A stretch of 64,000 bases of DNA, taken from NCBI GenBank assembly GCA_041984585.1, contig JBHIXX010000001.1, forward strand, positions 52,210-116,209. The letters run 5' to 3'. Below the pieces are notes generated by a model. It was given only the letters and a program-made list of their open reading frames with translations, was not told the DNA's origin and searched no databases. Position numbers and translations under genes: made by a program. This DNA is from Pseudolysinimonas_A sp041984585. GTDB taxonomy: Bacteria > Actinomycetota > Actinomycetes > Actinomycetales > Microbacteriaceae. Each line of letters starts with the position of its first letter. The first letter of the stretch is position 1. This document shows positions 11,408 through 20,552 of the stretch, one piece after another.

Positions 11408-11413
11408 TAGACT
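11408..11413 (+). promoter_or_regulatory. -10 element TAGACT of dxs (leaderless)
   Basis: TAGACT ends six bases before the dxs ATG, with no ribosome-binding site between. The opposite-strand TAGGGT of the divergent gene lies immediately upstream. Confidence 0.6.
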
Positions 11414-11419
11414 CGACCC

Positions 11420-13360
11420 ATGTCGCTGCTGGACCGCATCCGCACCCCGCGGGACCTCGACGCGCTGACGCCGGACGAGCTGACGGAGCTCGCCGACGAG
11501 ATCCGTCGGTTCCTGGTCACCGAGGTCTCGAAGACCGGGGGACACCTCGGCCCGAACTTGGGCGTGGTGGAGCTGACGATGGCGATCCACCGCATCTTCG
11601 ACTCGCCGCGCGACGCGGTCGTCTTCGACACCGGTCACCAGAGCTACGTGCACAAGTTGCTCACTGGGCGGCAGGACTTCTCCCGGCTGCGGATGAAGGA
11701 CGGGCTCGCCGGCTACCCCCAGCGCTCCGAGAGCGAGCACGACATCGTCGAGAGCTCGCACGCCTCCAGCTCGCTGTCGTGGGCCGACGGCATCTCGCGC
11801 GCGTTCGCGATGACCGGGCAGGGCGACCGGTACGTGGTGGCCGTCGTCGGCGACGGCGCGCTCACCGGCGGGATGACCTGGGAGGCGCTGAACAACATCT
11901 CCGACGACAACTCGCGCCGCCTCGTGATCGTCGTCAACGACAACGGGCGCTCCTACGCGCCGACGATCGGCGGGATGGCGCGGTTCCTCAACGGGGTGCG
12001 CACCCGGCGGGCGTACCGCAACCTCTACTTCTCGAGCCGCAAGCTGTTCGACAAGACAGGTCCCGTCGGGCGCGCGGTGTACCGCGGCACCCGCGGCGCC
12101 GTGCACGGCTTCCTGGCGCGGTTCAGCAACAACGAGTCGCTCTACTCGAACCTCGAGATCAAGTACATCGGCCCGGTGCACGGGCACGACCAGCAGGCGC
12201 TCGAACTCGCCCTCACCCAGGCGAAGGAGTACGAGGCGCCGGTGATCGTGCACGTCATCACCGAGAAGGGGCACGGCTACGAGCCGGCCGTGCGCGACGT
12301 GGCCGACCAGTTCCACGCCGTCGGGCAGATCGACCCCGAGACCGGGGAGGCCGTCGAGCAGGCGAGCCGCCCGTCGTGGACGAGCGTGTTCTCCGACGAG
12401 ATCGTCGACATCGCCGACGCCGACCCGCGCATCGTCGGGATCACCGCCGCGATGCTGCGTCCGACCGGTCTGCACCGGTTCGCCGAGAAGCACCCCGATC
12501 GGGTGTTCGACGTCGGCATCGCCGAGCAGCACGCCGTCACCAGCGCCGCCGGTCTCGCCTACGGCGGCCTGCATCCGGTGGTCGCCCTCTACGCCACCTT
12601 CGTCAACCGCGCGTTCGACCAGGTGCTCATGGACGTCGGCCTGCACAAGGCCGGCGTGACCTTCGTGCTCGACCGGGCCGGCGTCACCGGCCCCGACGGC
12701 CCCAGCCACCACGGCATGTGGGATCTGGCGATCCTGCAGGCGGTGCCCGGCATCCGGATCGCCGCCCCGCGCGATGCCACCCGCCTGCGCGAGGAGCTGC
12801 GCGAGGCGGTCGCCGTCGAGGACGCGCCCACCGTCGTGCGGTTCGGCAAGGGCAGCGTCGGCACCGAGTTCGAGGCGGTGCGGCGCACGGATGACGGCGT
12901 CGACGTGCTGCGCGAGGCACCTCACCGCGACGTGCTGATCGTCACCGCCGGCCCGATGGCGAAGCTCGGGCTGCAGGTCGCCGAGCGGCTCGCCGCGCAG
13001 GGGATCGGCGCCACGGTCGTCGACCCGCGCTGGGTGATCCCGGTCGCCGACTCGATCATCGACCTCGCCGCCCAGCACCGGCTCGTGGTGACCATCGAGG
13101 ACGGCATCCGCGTCGGCGGCATCGGCACGCGCATCCGCCAGGAGATGCGCGCTCGCGGCGTCGACACCGCGGTGGACGAGCTCGGGCTGCCCGACGAGTT
13201 CCTGCCGCACGGCGGGCGCGACGAGCTGCTCGACGAGGTCGGGCTGTCGGACCAGCAGATCGCGCGCGACATCGTCGCCCAGGTGCTCGGCACCCGCATC
13301 CCGGTCGCCCGGCCGCTGCCGGAGATGGAGATCACCTCCGTCGAGGAGACCGCGGACTAG
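11420..13360 (+). CDS. dxs: 1-deoxy-D-xylulose-5-phosphate synthase
   Basis: First enzyme of the MEP isoprenoid pathway; it condenses pyruvate and glyceraldehyde 3-phosphate using thiamine diphosphate. The 646-residue protein has TKTGGHLGPNLGVVELT-like N-terminal sequence, FDTGHQSYVHKLLTGR, the ThDP/Mg motif GDGALTGGMTWEALNN (about residue 145), the transketolase pyrimidine domain with GIAEQHAVTSAAGLA, and a C-terminal transketolase domain ending in the HRLVVTIEDG region. Full length. Monocistronic, between a divergent hotdog-like gene and an MFS gene 184 bp downstream. Confidence 0.97.
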   Translation: MSLLDRIRTPRDLDALTPDELTELADEIRRFLVTEVSKTGGHLGPNLGVVELTMAIHRIFDSPRDAVVFDTGHQSYVHKLLTGRQDFSRLRMKDGLAGYPQRSESEHDIVESSHASSSLSWADGISRAFAMTGQGDRYVVAVVGDGALTGGMTWEALNNISDDNSRRLVIVVNDNGRSYAPTIGGMARFLNGVRTRRAYRNLYFSSRKLFDKTGPVGRAVYRGTRGAVHGFLARFSNNESLYSNLEIKYIGPVHGHDQQALELALTQAKEYEAPVIVHVITEKGHGYEPAVRDVADQFHAVGQIDPETGEAVEQASRPSWTSVFSDEIVDIADADPRIVGITAAMLRPTGLHRFAEKHPDRVFDVGIAEQHAVTSAAGLAYGGLHPVVALYATFVNRAFDQVLMDVGLHKAGVTFVLDRAGVTGPDGPSHHGMWDLAILQAVPGIRIAAPRDATRLREELREAVAVEDAPTVVRFGKGSVGTEFEAVRRTDDGVDVLREAPHRDVLIVTAGPMAKLGLQVAERLAAQGIGATVVDPRWVIPVADSIIDLAAQHRLVVTIEDGIRVGGIGTRIRQEMRARGVDTAVDELGLPDEFLPHGGRDELLDEVGLSDQQIARDIVAQVLGTRIPVARPLPEMEITSVEETAD

Positions 13361-13544
13361 GTTCGGCTCCGTTTCCCCGGAGAGCGGGCATCCGCCGGCG
13401 TGCTGTTCTCTCTCAGCAGAGCGGGACACCACGATGCTGTCGGACCGCGGGCATAGAGTCGTCTGGGCGGTTTCTTCCGCCGTGGTGGGGCCCTCGGCCC
13501 GCCCGCGCCCCGGACCGGGCGCCGCCTGATCCACCGGAGGAACC

Positions 13545-15050
13545 ATGACCGAATTCGCCGCGCCCGCCACCGGGTCCGCCCCCGTCGTCGCCGACCGGCT
13601 CGAGCCGCGCGCCCGTCGCGCGCTCGTGCTGCTGCTGATCGCCGTGTTCGTGGTGTTCCTCAACGAGACGACGATGAGCGTCGCCGTGCCGAGCATCATG
13701 GCCGACCTCGGCGTCACGCCCGCCACCGGTCAGTGGCTGACCACGGCGTTCGCCCTGACCATGGCGGTCGTCATCCCGGTCACCGGATGGCTGCTGCAGC
13801 GTGTGAACACGCGGCCCGTGTTCATCGCGGCGATGAGCCTGTTCAGCGTCGGCACCCTGATCGCCGCCCTCGCCCCGGTCTTCGAGCTGCTCATCGTCGG
13901 GCGGGTCGTGCAGGCCGCCGGCACGGCGATCATGATGCCGCTGATGATGACGACGGTGCTCACCATCGTGCCGATGCACATGCGCGGTCGGATCATGGGC
14001 CGGGTGTCGATCGTCATCTCGGTCGCGCCGGCGATCGGTCCCGCCGTCTCCGGCGTGCTGCTCAGCACCCTGCACTGGCGCGGCCTGTTCTGGGTGATGC
14101 TGCCGCTCGCCGTCGCGATGCTGGTCATCGGCATCCTGCTGGTGCCCAACGTGGGCGACCCGCGTCGGGTTCCGCTCGACGGCCTCTCGGTCGTGCTCTC
14201 CGCGTTCGCGTTCAGTGGCCTCGTCTACGGCCTGTCGAGCATCGGCGAGTCGGTGCAGGGCTCCGAGGTCGTCGCCCCGTGGGTGCCGCTCGCGATCGGC
14301 GCCGCGTTCATGCTGGGCTTCGTGCTGCGGCAGCTGCAGCTGCAGCGCCGGGATGCCGCCCTGCTCGACCTGCGCACCTTCCGGGCGCCGTCGTTCACCA
14401 TCGCGGTCGTGCTGCTGGCGATCGGCATAGTCTCGCTGTTCGGGATGGTCATCGTGCTGCCGATCTACCTGCAGAACGCGCTCGGCCTCGACCCGCTGGT
14501 GATCGGCGGGCTGCTGCTGCCCGGCGGGCTGCTGATGGGTCTGATGGGTCCGGTGGTCGGCAACCTGTACGACCGCATCGGCCCGCGTCCGCTCGTCGTC
14601 CCGGGCGCGGTGCTGCTGAGCCTCGGCCTCTGGGGGATGGCGATGTTCGCCGTCGACACCCCGCTGTGGGGCGTCATCGCCGCCCACGTCGTCGTGAGCC
14701 TCGGCCTCGGCCTGCTGTTCACGCCGCTGTTCACCAGCGGACTCGGCGCGCTGCCGCCGCACCTGTACTCGCACGGCTCGGCGCTCGTCGCCACCATCCA
14801 GCAGGTGGCCGCGGCCGCCGGCACCGCGGTGTTCATCACCTTCCTGACCATCGGGATGACGGCCGCTGGCGCCGTCGACACCGCGGCGGCCGACCCCGCC
14901 CAGGTGGCGGCCGGGTCGCACCTCGCGTTCCTCAGTGGGGCGATCGTGTCGCTCGTCGTGGTGGCGGTGTCGTTCTTCGTCCGCAAGCCGACGGAGCCCG
15001 AGGTCGCCGAGGGCGACGTCACGGGGCCGCAGCCGGCGGCCATGCACTGA
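13545..15050 (+). CDS. MFS transporter, DHA2 (EmrB/QacA-like) family
   Basis: A 501-residue major-facilitator protein with about 14 hydrophobic segments, the DHA2 drug:H+ antiporter layout. Evidence includes the first helix VLLLLIAVFVVFLNETTMSV, motif C-like VSIVISVAPAIGPAVSGVLL (family A-P-x-x-G-P-x-x-G-G), and motif A-like LYDRIGPRPLVVPGAV in the second half. It probably exports small hydrophobic compounds; the substrate cannot be deduced. ATG 13545 follows GGAGGAACC. No regulator gene adjoins it. A strong bidirectional hairpin follows the stop. Confidence 0.9.
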   Translation: MTEFAAPATGSAPVVADRLEPRARRALVLLLIAVFVVFLNETTMSVAVPSIMADLGVTPATGQWLTTAFALTMAVVIPVTGWLLQRVNTRPVFIAAMSLFSVGTLIAALAPVFELLIVGRVVQAAGTAIMMPLMMTTVLTIVPMHMRGRIMGRVSIVISVAPAIGPAVSGVLLSTLHWRGLFWVMLPLAVAMLVIGILLVPNVGDPRRVPLDGLSVVLSAFAFSGLVYGLSSIGESVQGSEVVAPWVPLAIGAAFMLGFVLRQLQLQRRDAALLDLRTFRAPSFTIAVVLLAIGIVSLFGMVIVLPIYLQNALGLDPLVIGGLLLPGGLLMGLMGPVVGNLYDRIGPRPLVVPGAVLLSLGLWGMAMFAVDTPLWGVIAAHVVVSLGLGLLFTPLFTSGLGALPPHLYSHGSALVATIQQVAAAAGTAVFITFLTIGMTAAGAVDTAAADPAQVAAGSHLAFLSGAIVSLVVVAVSFFVRKPTEPEVAEGDVTGPQPAAMH

Positions 15051-15088
15051 GTCGGGCGTCCGGCCGCCCCGCGCGGCCCCGAACGCGC

Positions 15089-15121
15089 AACGGCCCCGGA
15101 CCACTGAGGTCCGGGGCCGTT
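15089..15121. terminator. Bidirectional terminator between the MFS gene and fadB
   Basis: A perfect 14-bp stem AACGGCCCCGGACC / GGTCCGGGGCCGTT with an ACTGA loop, placed between two convergent genes. Confidence 0.88.
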
Positions 15122-15150
15122 CGCTCACCCGCGTCACCGCGCGGGGAGGG

Positions 15151-17322
15151 TCACTCCACGCCGCGGACCGGCGGGTGGTGGAAGGTGTCGCCGAAGGCGC
15201 GCTCGCTCGCCCCGACCCGGTCGAGGTAGGGGGTCGCGCCGCCCATCTGGAACGGCCAGCCGGCGCCGAGGATCATGCACAGGTCGATGTCCTCCGCGGC
15301 CGCGACGACGCCGTCGTCCAGCATCCGGTGGATCTCGTCGGCGAGGCCGTCCTCCACCTGGATGCGCAGCTCGTCCGAGGTGAGCGGGGTGGCGTCGGCG
15401 ATCCGGTGCTTGGCGACGATCTCGAGCGCACCCTTGTCGTAGCCCTTCGGGTTGCCCTTGCCGTCCTTCTCGAGGATCGTGCCGTAGTCGGCGAGTTCGT
15501 CGAGCGCGGGGCTGTCGAAGAAGCGCTCCGGGAAGGCCGCGTGGTGGGTGTCGAGCACGTGGGCGCCGACCCGCAGGCCGACCAGCTCGAGCAGCACGAA
15601 CGGGTCCATCGGCAGGCCGAACGGCTTGACCGCGTCGACGACCGCCTCGAACGGGGTGCCCTGCTCGACCGCGTGCATCGCCTCGCCGAGCAGCTTGGCG
15701 AGCAGGCGGTTGACCACGAACCCGGGGGTGTCCTTGGTGATGACGGCGTTCTTGCGCAGCTTGGCCGCGGTGACCATCGCCGTGCTCAGGGTCGCGTCAT
15801 CCGTCTTCGACGCCTTCACCACCTCGATGAGCGGCATCACGGCCACCGGGTTGAAGAAGTGGAAGCCGACCAGGCGCTCGGGGTGGGCGAGCTTCGCGCC
15901 GATCTCGTCGACCGAGAGCGACGACGTGTTGGTCGCGAGGATCGCGTCGGGCGCGATGTGCTGCTCGACCTCGGCGAACACCTGCTGCTTGACCGCCACC
16001 TCCTCGAACACGGCCTCGATGACCCAGTCGCAGTCGGCGAAGTCGGCCTTGTCGGTGGTGCCGGTGATGAGCGACTTCAGCTTGCTCGCGGTGTCGGAAT
16101 CGGTGCGGCCCTTCGCGTGCAGCGCGTCGATCTCGTCGCGGATGCCGGCGACGGCCTTGTCGACCCGCTCCTGGTCGAGGTCGGTGATGACCACCGGCAC
16201 CTCGAGTCGGCGCAGGAAGAGCAGCGCGAACTGCGACGCCATCAGGCCGGCGCCGATGATGCCGACCTTGTCGACCTTGCGCGCGAGCGCCTTGTCGGGC
16301 GCTCCGGCGGGCTTCTTGGCCCGCTTCTGCACGAGGTTGAAGGCGTAGATGCTCGCCCGGAACTGGTCGCCCGCGATCAGGTCGGCGAGCGCCTCGTCCT
16401 CGGCGGCGAACCCGGTCGCTTTGTCGGTGTTCTTCGCCGCGTCGAGCAGCTCGAGCGCGCGGTACGGGCTCTTCGCGACCGTGCCGATGCGGCTCTCGAG
16501 CATCTTGCGGGCGATGCCGATCGCGGCCGGCCACTTGACGGTGCGCTCGATCGTGCCGGGCTCGTTCTTGCGCTTCACCTTCACGGTGCCGGTCAGCACC
16601 GAGTCCGCCCAGGCGAGCGAGTCCTCGAGGAAGGTCGCCGGCCCGAAGATCGCGTCGGCGACCCCGAGGTCGAACACCTGCTGCCCCTTGAGGGTGCGGT
16701 TGTTCTTCAGCGGGTTCGAGATGACCACCTCGAGCGCGTTCTCGATGCCGATCAGGTTCGGCAGCAGCCAGGCGCCGCCCCAGCCCGGGATGAGCCCGAG
16801 GAACACCTCGGGGAGCGCCAGGGCCGGGATCGACGAGTCGACCGTGCGATAGGTCGCGTTGAGCGCGATCTCGGTGCCGCCGCCGAGCGCGAGCCCGTTG
16901 ATGAACACGAACGTCGGCACCGACATCTCGCCGAGCTTGCCGAGCACGAGGTGGCCGAGCCGCCCCATCCACAGTCCGGTCTCGCGGTCGGGGATGTCGC
17001 CGACCTTCGACAGGTCCGCGCCGGCGGCGAGGATGTACGGCTTGCCGGTGACGGCGACACCCTGGATCTCGCCGGCCGCTGCTCGTGCCTCGAGCTGCTC
17101 CAGCAGGCGCCCGAGCTCGAGCAGGGTGCCGGGGCCGAGCGTGTTGGGGCGGGTGTGGTCGCGCCCGTTGTCGAGCGTGACGAGGGCGATCACGTTGCCG
17201 CTCGCGAGCTTCACGTCGCGCACGAACGAGTGGGTGATGACCTCGTCGGGGTCGAGCGACGCGAGCTTGACGAAGCCCGGGTCGTCGAGGGTGAACGTGC
17301 TCGCGGCCGTCTTCTTCGCCAT
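15151..17322 (-). CDS. fadB: Fatty-oxidation multifunctional protein: enoyl-CoA hydratase/3-hydroxyacyl-CoA dehydrogenase
   Basis: A 723-residue trifunctional-alpha type enzyme for two consecutive beta-oxidation steps. The N-terminal crotonase domain (about 1-300) contains FVFINGLALGGGTEIALNA and the catalytic Glu region LPEVFLGLIPGWGG. The NAD-binding domain starts near KVGIIGAGLMASQFALLFLR. The C-terminal dehydrogenase domain has NTSSLSVDEIGAKL, RLVGFHFFNPVAVMPLIEVV and KDTPGFVVNRLLAKLLGEA. The ATG lies two bases after the stop of the upstream thiolase gene, with GAAGAAG as ribosome-binding site inside that gene's end; the two are co-transcribed and probably form one complex. Confidence 0.94.
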   Translation of the reverse strand: MAKKTAASTFTLDDPGFVKLASLDPDEVITHSFVRDVKLASGNVIALVTLDNGRDHTRPNTLGPGTLLELGRLLEQLEARAAAGEIQGVAVTGKPYILAAGADLSKVGDIPDRETGLWMGRLGHLVLGKLGEMSVPTFVFINGLALGGGTEIALNATYRTVDSSIPALALPEVFLGLIPGWGGAWLLPNLIGIENALEVVISNPLKNNRTLKGQQVFDLGVADAIFGPATFLEDSLAWADSVLTGTVKVKRKNEPGTIERTVKWPAAIGIARKMLESRIGTVAKSPYRALELLDAAKNTDKATGFAAEDEALADLIAGDQFRASIYAFNLVQKRAKKPAGAPDKALARKVDKVGIIGAGLMASQFALLFLRRLEVPVVITDLDQERVDKAVAGIRDEIDALHAKGRTDSDTASKLKSLITGTTDKADFADCDWVIEAVFEEVAVKQQVFAEVEQHIAPDAILATNTSSLSVDEIGAKLAHPERLVGFHFFNPVAVMPLIEVVKASKTDDATLSTAMVTAAKLRKNAVITKDTPGFVVNRLLAKLLGEAMHAVEQGTPFEAVVDAVKPFGLPMDPFVLLELVGLRVGAHVLDTHHAAFPERFFDSPALDELADYGTILEKDGKGNPKGYDKGALEIVAKHRIADATPLTSDELRIQVEDGLADEIHRMLDDGVVAAAEDIDLCMILGAGWPFQMGGATPYLDRVGASERAFGDTFHHPPVRGVE

Positions 17323-17324
17323 GC

Positions 17325-18524
17325 CTACTTCTTCTTCCCGGTGTAGTGCGGGTTCTCCCAGATGACCGAGCCGCCCTGGCCGAGGCCGACGCACATGGCG
17401 GTGAGGCCGTAGCGCACCTCGGGGTGCTCCTCGAACTGCCGGGCGAGCTGGATCATCAGGCGCACCCCCGACGCGGCGAGCGGATGCCCGATCGCGATCG
17501 CACCGCCCCAGGCGTTCACCCGGGGGTCCTCGTCGTCGATGCCGAAGTGGTCGAGGAACGACAGCACCTGCACGGCGAACGCCTCGTTGAGCTCGAACAG
17601 TCCGATGTCGTCGATCGACAGCCCGGCCTTGGCGAGCGCCTTCTCGGTGCTCGGGATCGGACCGATGCCCATCACCTCGGGCTCGACGCCGGCGAAGCCG
17701 AACGACACCATCCGCATCTTCACGCCGAGGCCGAGCTCCTTCGCCGCCGCCTCGCTGGCGAGCAGCGACACGGTGGCGCCGTCGGTGAGCGGCGACGCGT
17801 TGCCCGCCGTCACCTTGCCGTGCGGGCGGAACGGGGTCTTCAGGCCCGCCAGGCCCTCCATCGTCGTCTCGGGGCGCATGCCCTCGTCCTGCGTGGCGAG
17901 GCCCCATCCGGACTCGCTGCGGATGGCGACCGGCACCAGGTCGGGCTGGATCTTGCCCGCCTCGTAGGCGGCCGCGACCTTCTGCTGGCTGAGCATGCCG
18001 AACCGGTCGGCCCGCTCCTTGGTGAGCGCGGGGAACCGGTCGTGCAGGCGCTCGGCCGTGATGCCCATGTTGAGCGCGTCGGGGGAGACCAGCTTCTCGG
18101 CGAGGAACCGCGGGTTGGGGTCGGCGTCGGCGCCCATCGGGTGGCGGCCCATGTGCTCGACGCCCCCGGCGATGCCGATGTCGTAGGCGCCGAACGCGAT
18201 CGCCGATCCGATCGTGGTGACGGTGGTCATGGCGCCCGCGCACATCCGGTCGAGCGCGTAGCCCGGCACCGACAGCGGCAGCCCGGCGAGGATCGCCGAC
18301 GTGCGGCCGAGGGTGAGGCCCTGGTCGCCCTGCTGCGTGGTGGCGGCGATGCCGACGTCGTCGACGCGCTCCTTGGGCAGCTTCGGGTTGCGCTCGAGCA
18401 GCCCGATCATGGCCTTCACGATGAGGTCGTCAGCCCGGGTGTTCCAGTACTGACCCTTCTCGCCGGCCCGTCCGAACGGGGTGCGAACCCCGTCCACGAA
18501 CACGACTTCGGCTCTCTCGGCCAC
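17325..18524 (-). CDS. fadA: Acetyl-CoA C-acyltransferase (thiolase, beta subunit of fatty oxidation)
   Basis: A 399-residue thiolase catalysing the final thiolytic cleavage of 3-ketoacyl-CoA in beta-oxidation. Catalytic residues are visible: nucleophile Cys in YALDRMCAGAMTTVTTIGS (about 90), NEAFAVQ, the His of AIGHPLAASGVRLMIQL and the C-terminal Cys of MCVGLGQGGSVIWE. GTG 18524 follows GGAGGGCATC. It is the first gene of a two-gene operon with fadB. Confidence 0.95.
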   Translation of the reverse strand: MAERAEVVFVDGVRTPFGRAGEKGQYWNTRADDLIVKAMIGLLERNPKLPKERVDDVGIAATTQQGDQGLTLGRTSAILAGLPLSVPGYALDRMCAGAMTTVTTIGSAIAFGAYDIGIAGGVEHMGRHPMGADADPNPRFLAEKLVSPDALNMGITAERLHDRFPALTKERADRFGMLSQQKVAAAYEAGKIQPDLVPVAIRSESGWGLATQDEGMRPETTMEGLAGLKTPFRPHGKVTAGNASPLTDGATVSLLASEAAAKELGLGVKMRMVSFGFAGVEPEVMGIGPIPSTEKALAKAGLSIDDIGLFELNEAFAVQVLSFLDHFGIDDEDPRVNAWGGAIAIGHPLAASGVRLMIQLARQFEEHPEVRYGLTAMCVGLGQGGSVIWENPHYTGKKK

Positions 18525-18628
18525 GATGCCCTCCGTTGTGCGGAAATCCAGGGGAGTGGACGCGCCGATCGGCGCCCCTCCTCGATCCTAGGCAGGCGGT
18601 TTCACGGCCCGCCGGGGGTTGTCGCTTC

Positions 18629-19894
18629 CTACGAATCGCCCTCGGACGGCGTCTCGGCCTCTTGGCGGGACTCCACAAAGGCATCCGCGATCAACTGTGC
18701 GGTGGCGTCAATCTGCCAGGGCCGCGCGCCGAGCGCTTCGAGCGCCGCGCCGATGCCCGCGGCGTCGGCCGGCTCGGGCGGCGACCAGGCCACCCGGCGC
18801 AGGAAGTCGGGGGTGAGCAGGTTCTCGACCGGCAGGTCGAGCTCCTCCGCCTTCGCCGTCACGGCGGGCCGCGCGGCCTTCAGCCGGGCGTCGGCGTCGG
18901 GGTTCTTGTCGGCCCACATCCGGGGCTGCGGGATGCCCTCGCCCTTCGGACGGACCGGCGGCAGCTCGGTGCTCGCGCGTCCCCGCTCGATGGCGTCGAA
19001 CCAGCGGTCGAGCTGGCTGCGGCTGGCGCGCCCGGTGAACTCCTTGAGCCCCGCGAGCTCGCGCTTCGAGGCGGGCGCGACGCGTGCGGCGGCGACGAGC
19101 GACTGGTCGGGCACGAGACGGCCGGGGGCGGTGTCGACCTCCTGCGCGTAGTCGTCGCGGGCCTGCCACAGCTCCCGGGCGATCGCGAGGTTGCGCGCCT
19201 GCCGCACGGTGTGCAGGCCGGAGAGCCGCCGCCACGGCTCGGCGCGGGTCGGCGTCTCGCGGGTGAGCACGGCGTCGAACTCCTGCGCGGCGATCCCGGA
19301 CTTGCCGGCGCCGTCGAGCAGCTCGGCGATCCGGTCGCGCAGGTCGGGCAGCAGCTCGACGTCGAGCGCGGCGTAGACGAGCCAGGCCTGGGGGAGCGGG
19401 CGGGTCGACCAGTCGGCCGCCGAGTGCTCCTTCTTGAGGTGGATGCCGAGCAGCTCCTCGACCACCGTGCCGAGGCCCACGCGCGGCAGGCCGGCGAGCC
19501 GCGCGCCCAGCTCGGTGTCGAAGATGCGCTGCGGGTCGAGGCCCACCTCGCGCAGGCAGGCGAGGTCCTGGCTGGCCGCGTGCAGGATCCACTCCTCGTC
19601 GGCCATCACCGCCGCGAGCTCGGAGAAATCGCCGATCGCGGGCGGGTCGAACAGGAACACGCCCGCGCCGCGCCGGTACACCTGGATGAGGTACGCGCGC
19701 TGCGAGTAGCGGAAGCCCGACGCCCGCTCGGCGTCGACCCCGAACGGGCCGTGGCCGGCGGCGAGCGTCGCCACCGCGGCGCGGTACTCGTCGACGGAGT
19801 CGATCACGTGCACGGGGTCGTGCTTCGCCTCCTGGGCGGGAGGCGCCGAGGAACCGACAGCGGTCGGCTCCTTCTCGGGGGAGCCGTCAACCAC
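18629..19894 (-). CDS. rnd: Ribonuclease D with HRDC domain
   Basis: A 421-residue 3'-5' exoribonuclease of the DEDDy family, acting in tRNA 3' trimming and RNA turnover. Exonuclease motifs: GVDAERASGFRYSQRAYL (Exo I, D-x-E), ILHAASQDLACLREVG (Exo II Asp), LVYAALDVELLPDL (Exo III Tyr/Asp). An HRDC RNA-binding domain follows (about 215-300, RRLSGLHTVRQARNLAIARE), then a second helical region to the C-terminus. The start overlaps the end of the DUF3000 gene by eight bases, so the two are translationally linked. Confidence 0.93.
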   Translation of the reverse strand: MVDGSPEKEPTAVGSSAPPAQEAKHDPVHVIDSVDEYRAAVATLAAGHGPFGVDAERASGFRYSQRAYLIQVYRRGAGVFLFDPPAIGDFSELAAVMADEEWILHAASQDLACLREVGLDPQRIFDTELGARLAGLPRVGLGTVVEELLGIHLKKEHSAADWSTRPLPQAWLVYAALDVELLPDLRDRIAELLDGAGKSGIAAQEFDAVLTRETPTRAEPWRRLSGLHTVRQARNLAIARELWQARDDYAQEVDTAPGRLVPDQSLVAAARVAPASKRELAGLKEFTGRASRSQLDRWFDAIERGRASTELPPVRPKGEGIPQPRMWADKNPDADARLKAARPAVTAKAEELDLPVENLLTPDFLRRVAWSPPEPADAAGIGAALEALGARPWQIDATAQLIADAFVESRQEAETPSEGDS

Positions 19895-20486
19895 GAGCCG
19901 CGCGCCGATCGGGGAGCAGGCCGACGGTGTCGGCGACGGGCGGGAGTCCGGCGAGGCGGCAGACCAGGTCGCTCCAGCCCTCGACCGACGCGCCGGCGTC
20001 GGCGTGCGAGTCGGGAGTCCACGACGCGCGGATCTCGAGCTGCGCGCCGTCGCCCTGGCCGGCCAGTTCGCCGAACCCGGTGGAGAGCACCTTCGTGGCG
20101 GTGCCGGATGCCGCGTGGAAGCCCGCGCCGCGGGAGCCGAGCGCGTCGGTCAGCCACGACCAGGCGACGTCGGCGACGAACGGGTCGAGGCCGATGTCGG
20201 TCTCGAGCGGCGCCTGGGCGAAGCACACGACGCGGAACGCGCCGTCCCACGCCTCCGGCTCCTCGGGGTCGTAGAGCAGCACGAACCGTCCGGTGCCGAG
20301 CACCGAGTCGATGCCGTGCGCGGTCGGCCGCACGTCCCCGGCCAGCGCGACCGCGTGCGGGGCGAGCCCGGTCGGCGCGGGGATCTCGGTGATCACGAAC
20401 TCCGCACGGGGATCGGATGCCCGCATCGCGTCGAGCGCCGCCGCGAACGGCTTCGGCGCCGCCCCGGCGCGTGCGATGTCGAGCAT
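19887..20486 (-). CDS. DUF3000 domain protein
   Basis: A 199-residue actinobacterial DUF3000 protein of unknown function. Conserved parts include PKPFAAALDAMRAS near the N-terminus, RFVLLYDPEEPEAWDGAFRVV, and RASWTPDSHADAGASVEGW followed by a dipeptide-level match LAGLPPVADTVGLLPDRR at the end. It overlaps rnd by eight bases, the usual actinobacterial neighbour. The ATG is six bases after minus-strand TAGTCT (20493-20498), so it is probably leaderless. Confidence 0.88.
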   Translation of the reverse strand: MLDIARAGAAPKPFAAALDAMRASDPRAEFVITEIPAPTGLAPHAVALAGDVRPTAHGIDSVLGTGRFVLLYDPEEPEAWDGAFRVVCFAQAPLETDIGLDPFVADVAWSWLTDALGSRGAGFHAASGTATKVLSTGFGELAGQGDGAQLEIRASWTPDSHADAGASVEGWSDLVCRLAGLPPVADTVGLLPDRRAARG

Positions 20487-20552
20487 GCGGCAAGACTAGG
20501 GTTGTCGGCGGGCCCGTGGCGCGGTGCCACGCCGCCCTCGGACGGAGGTCGC

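Noticed and set aside
16200..16320. FadB Rossmann motif GIIGAGLMASQFA lacking the third Gly as a defect
   Set aside because: I recall this variant as usual for the actinobacterial FadB branch, and all other catalytic blocks are intact.
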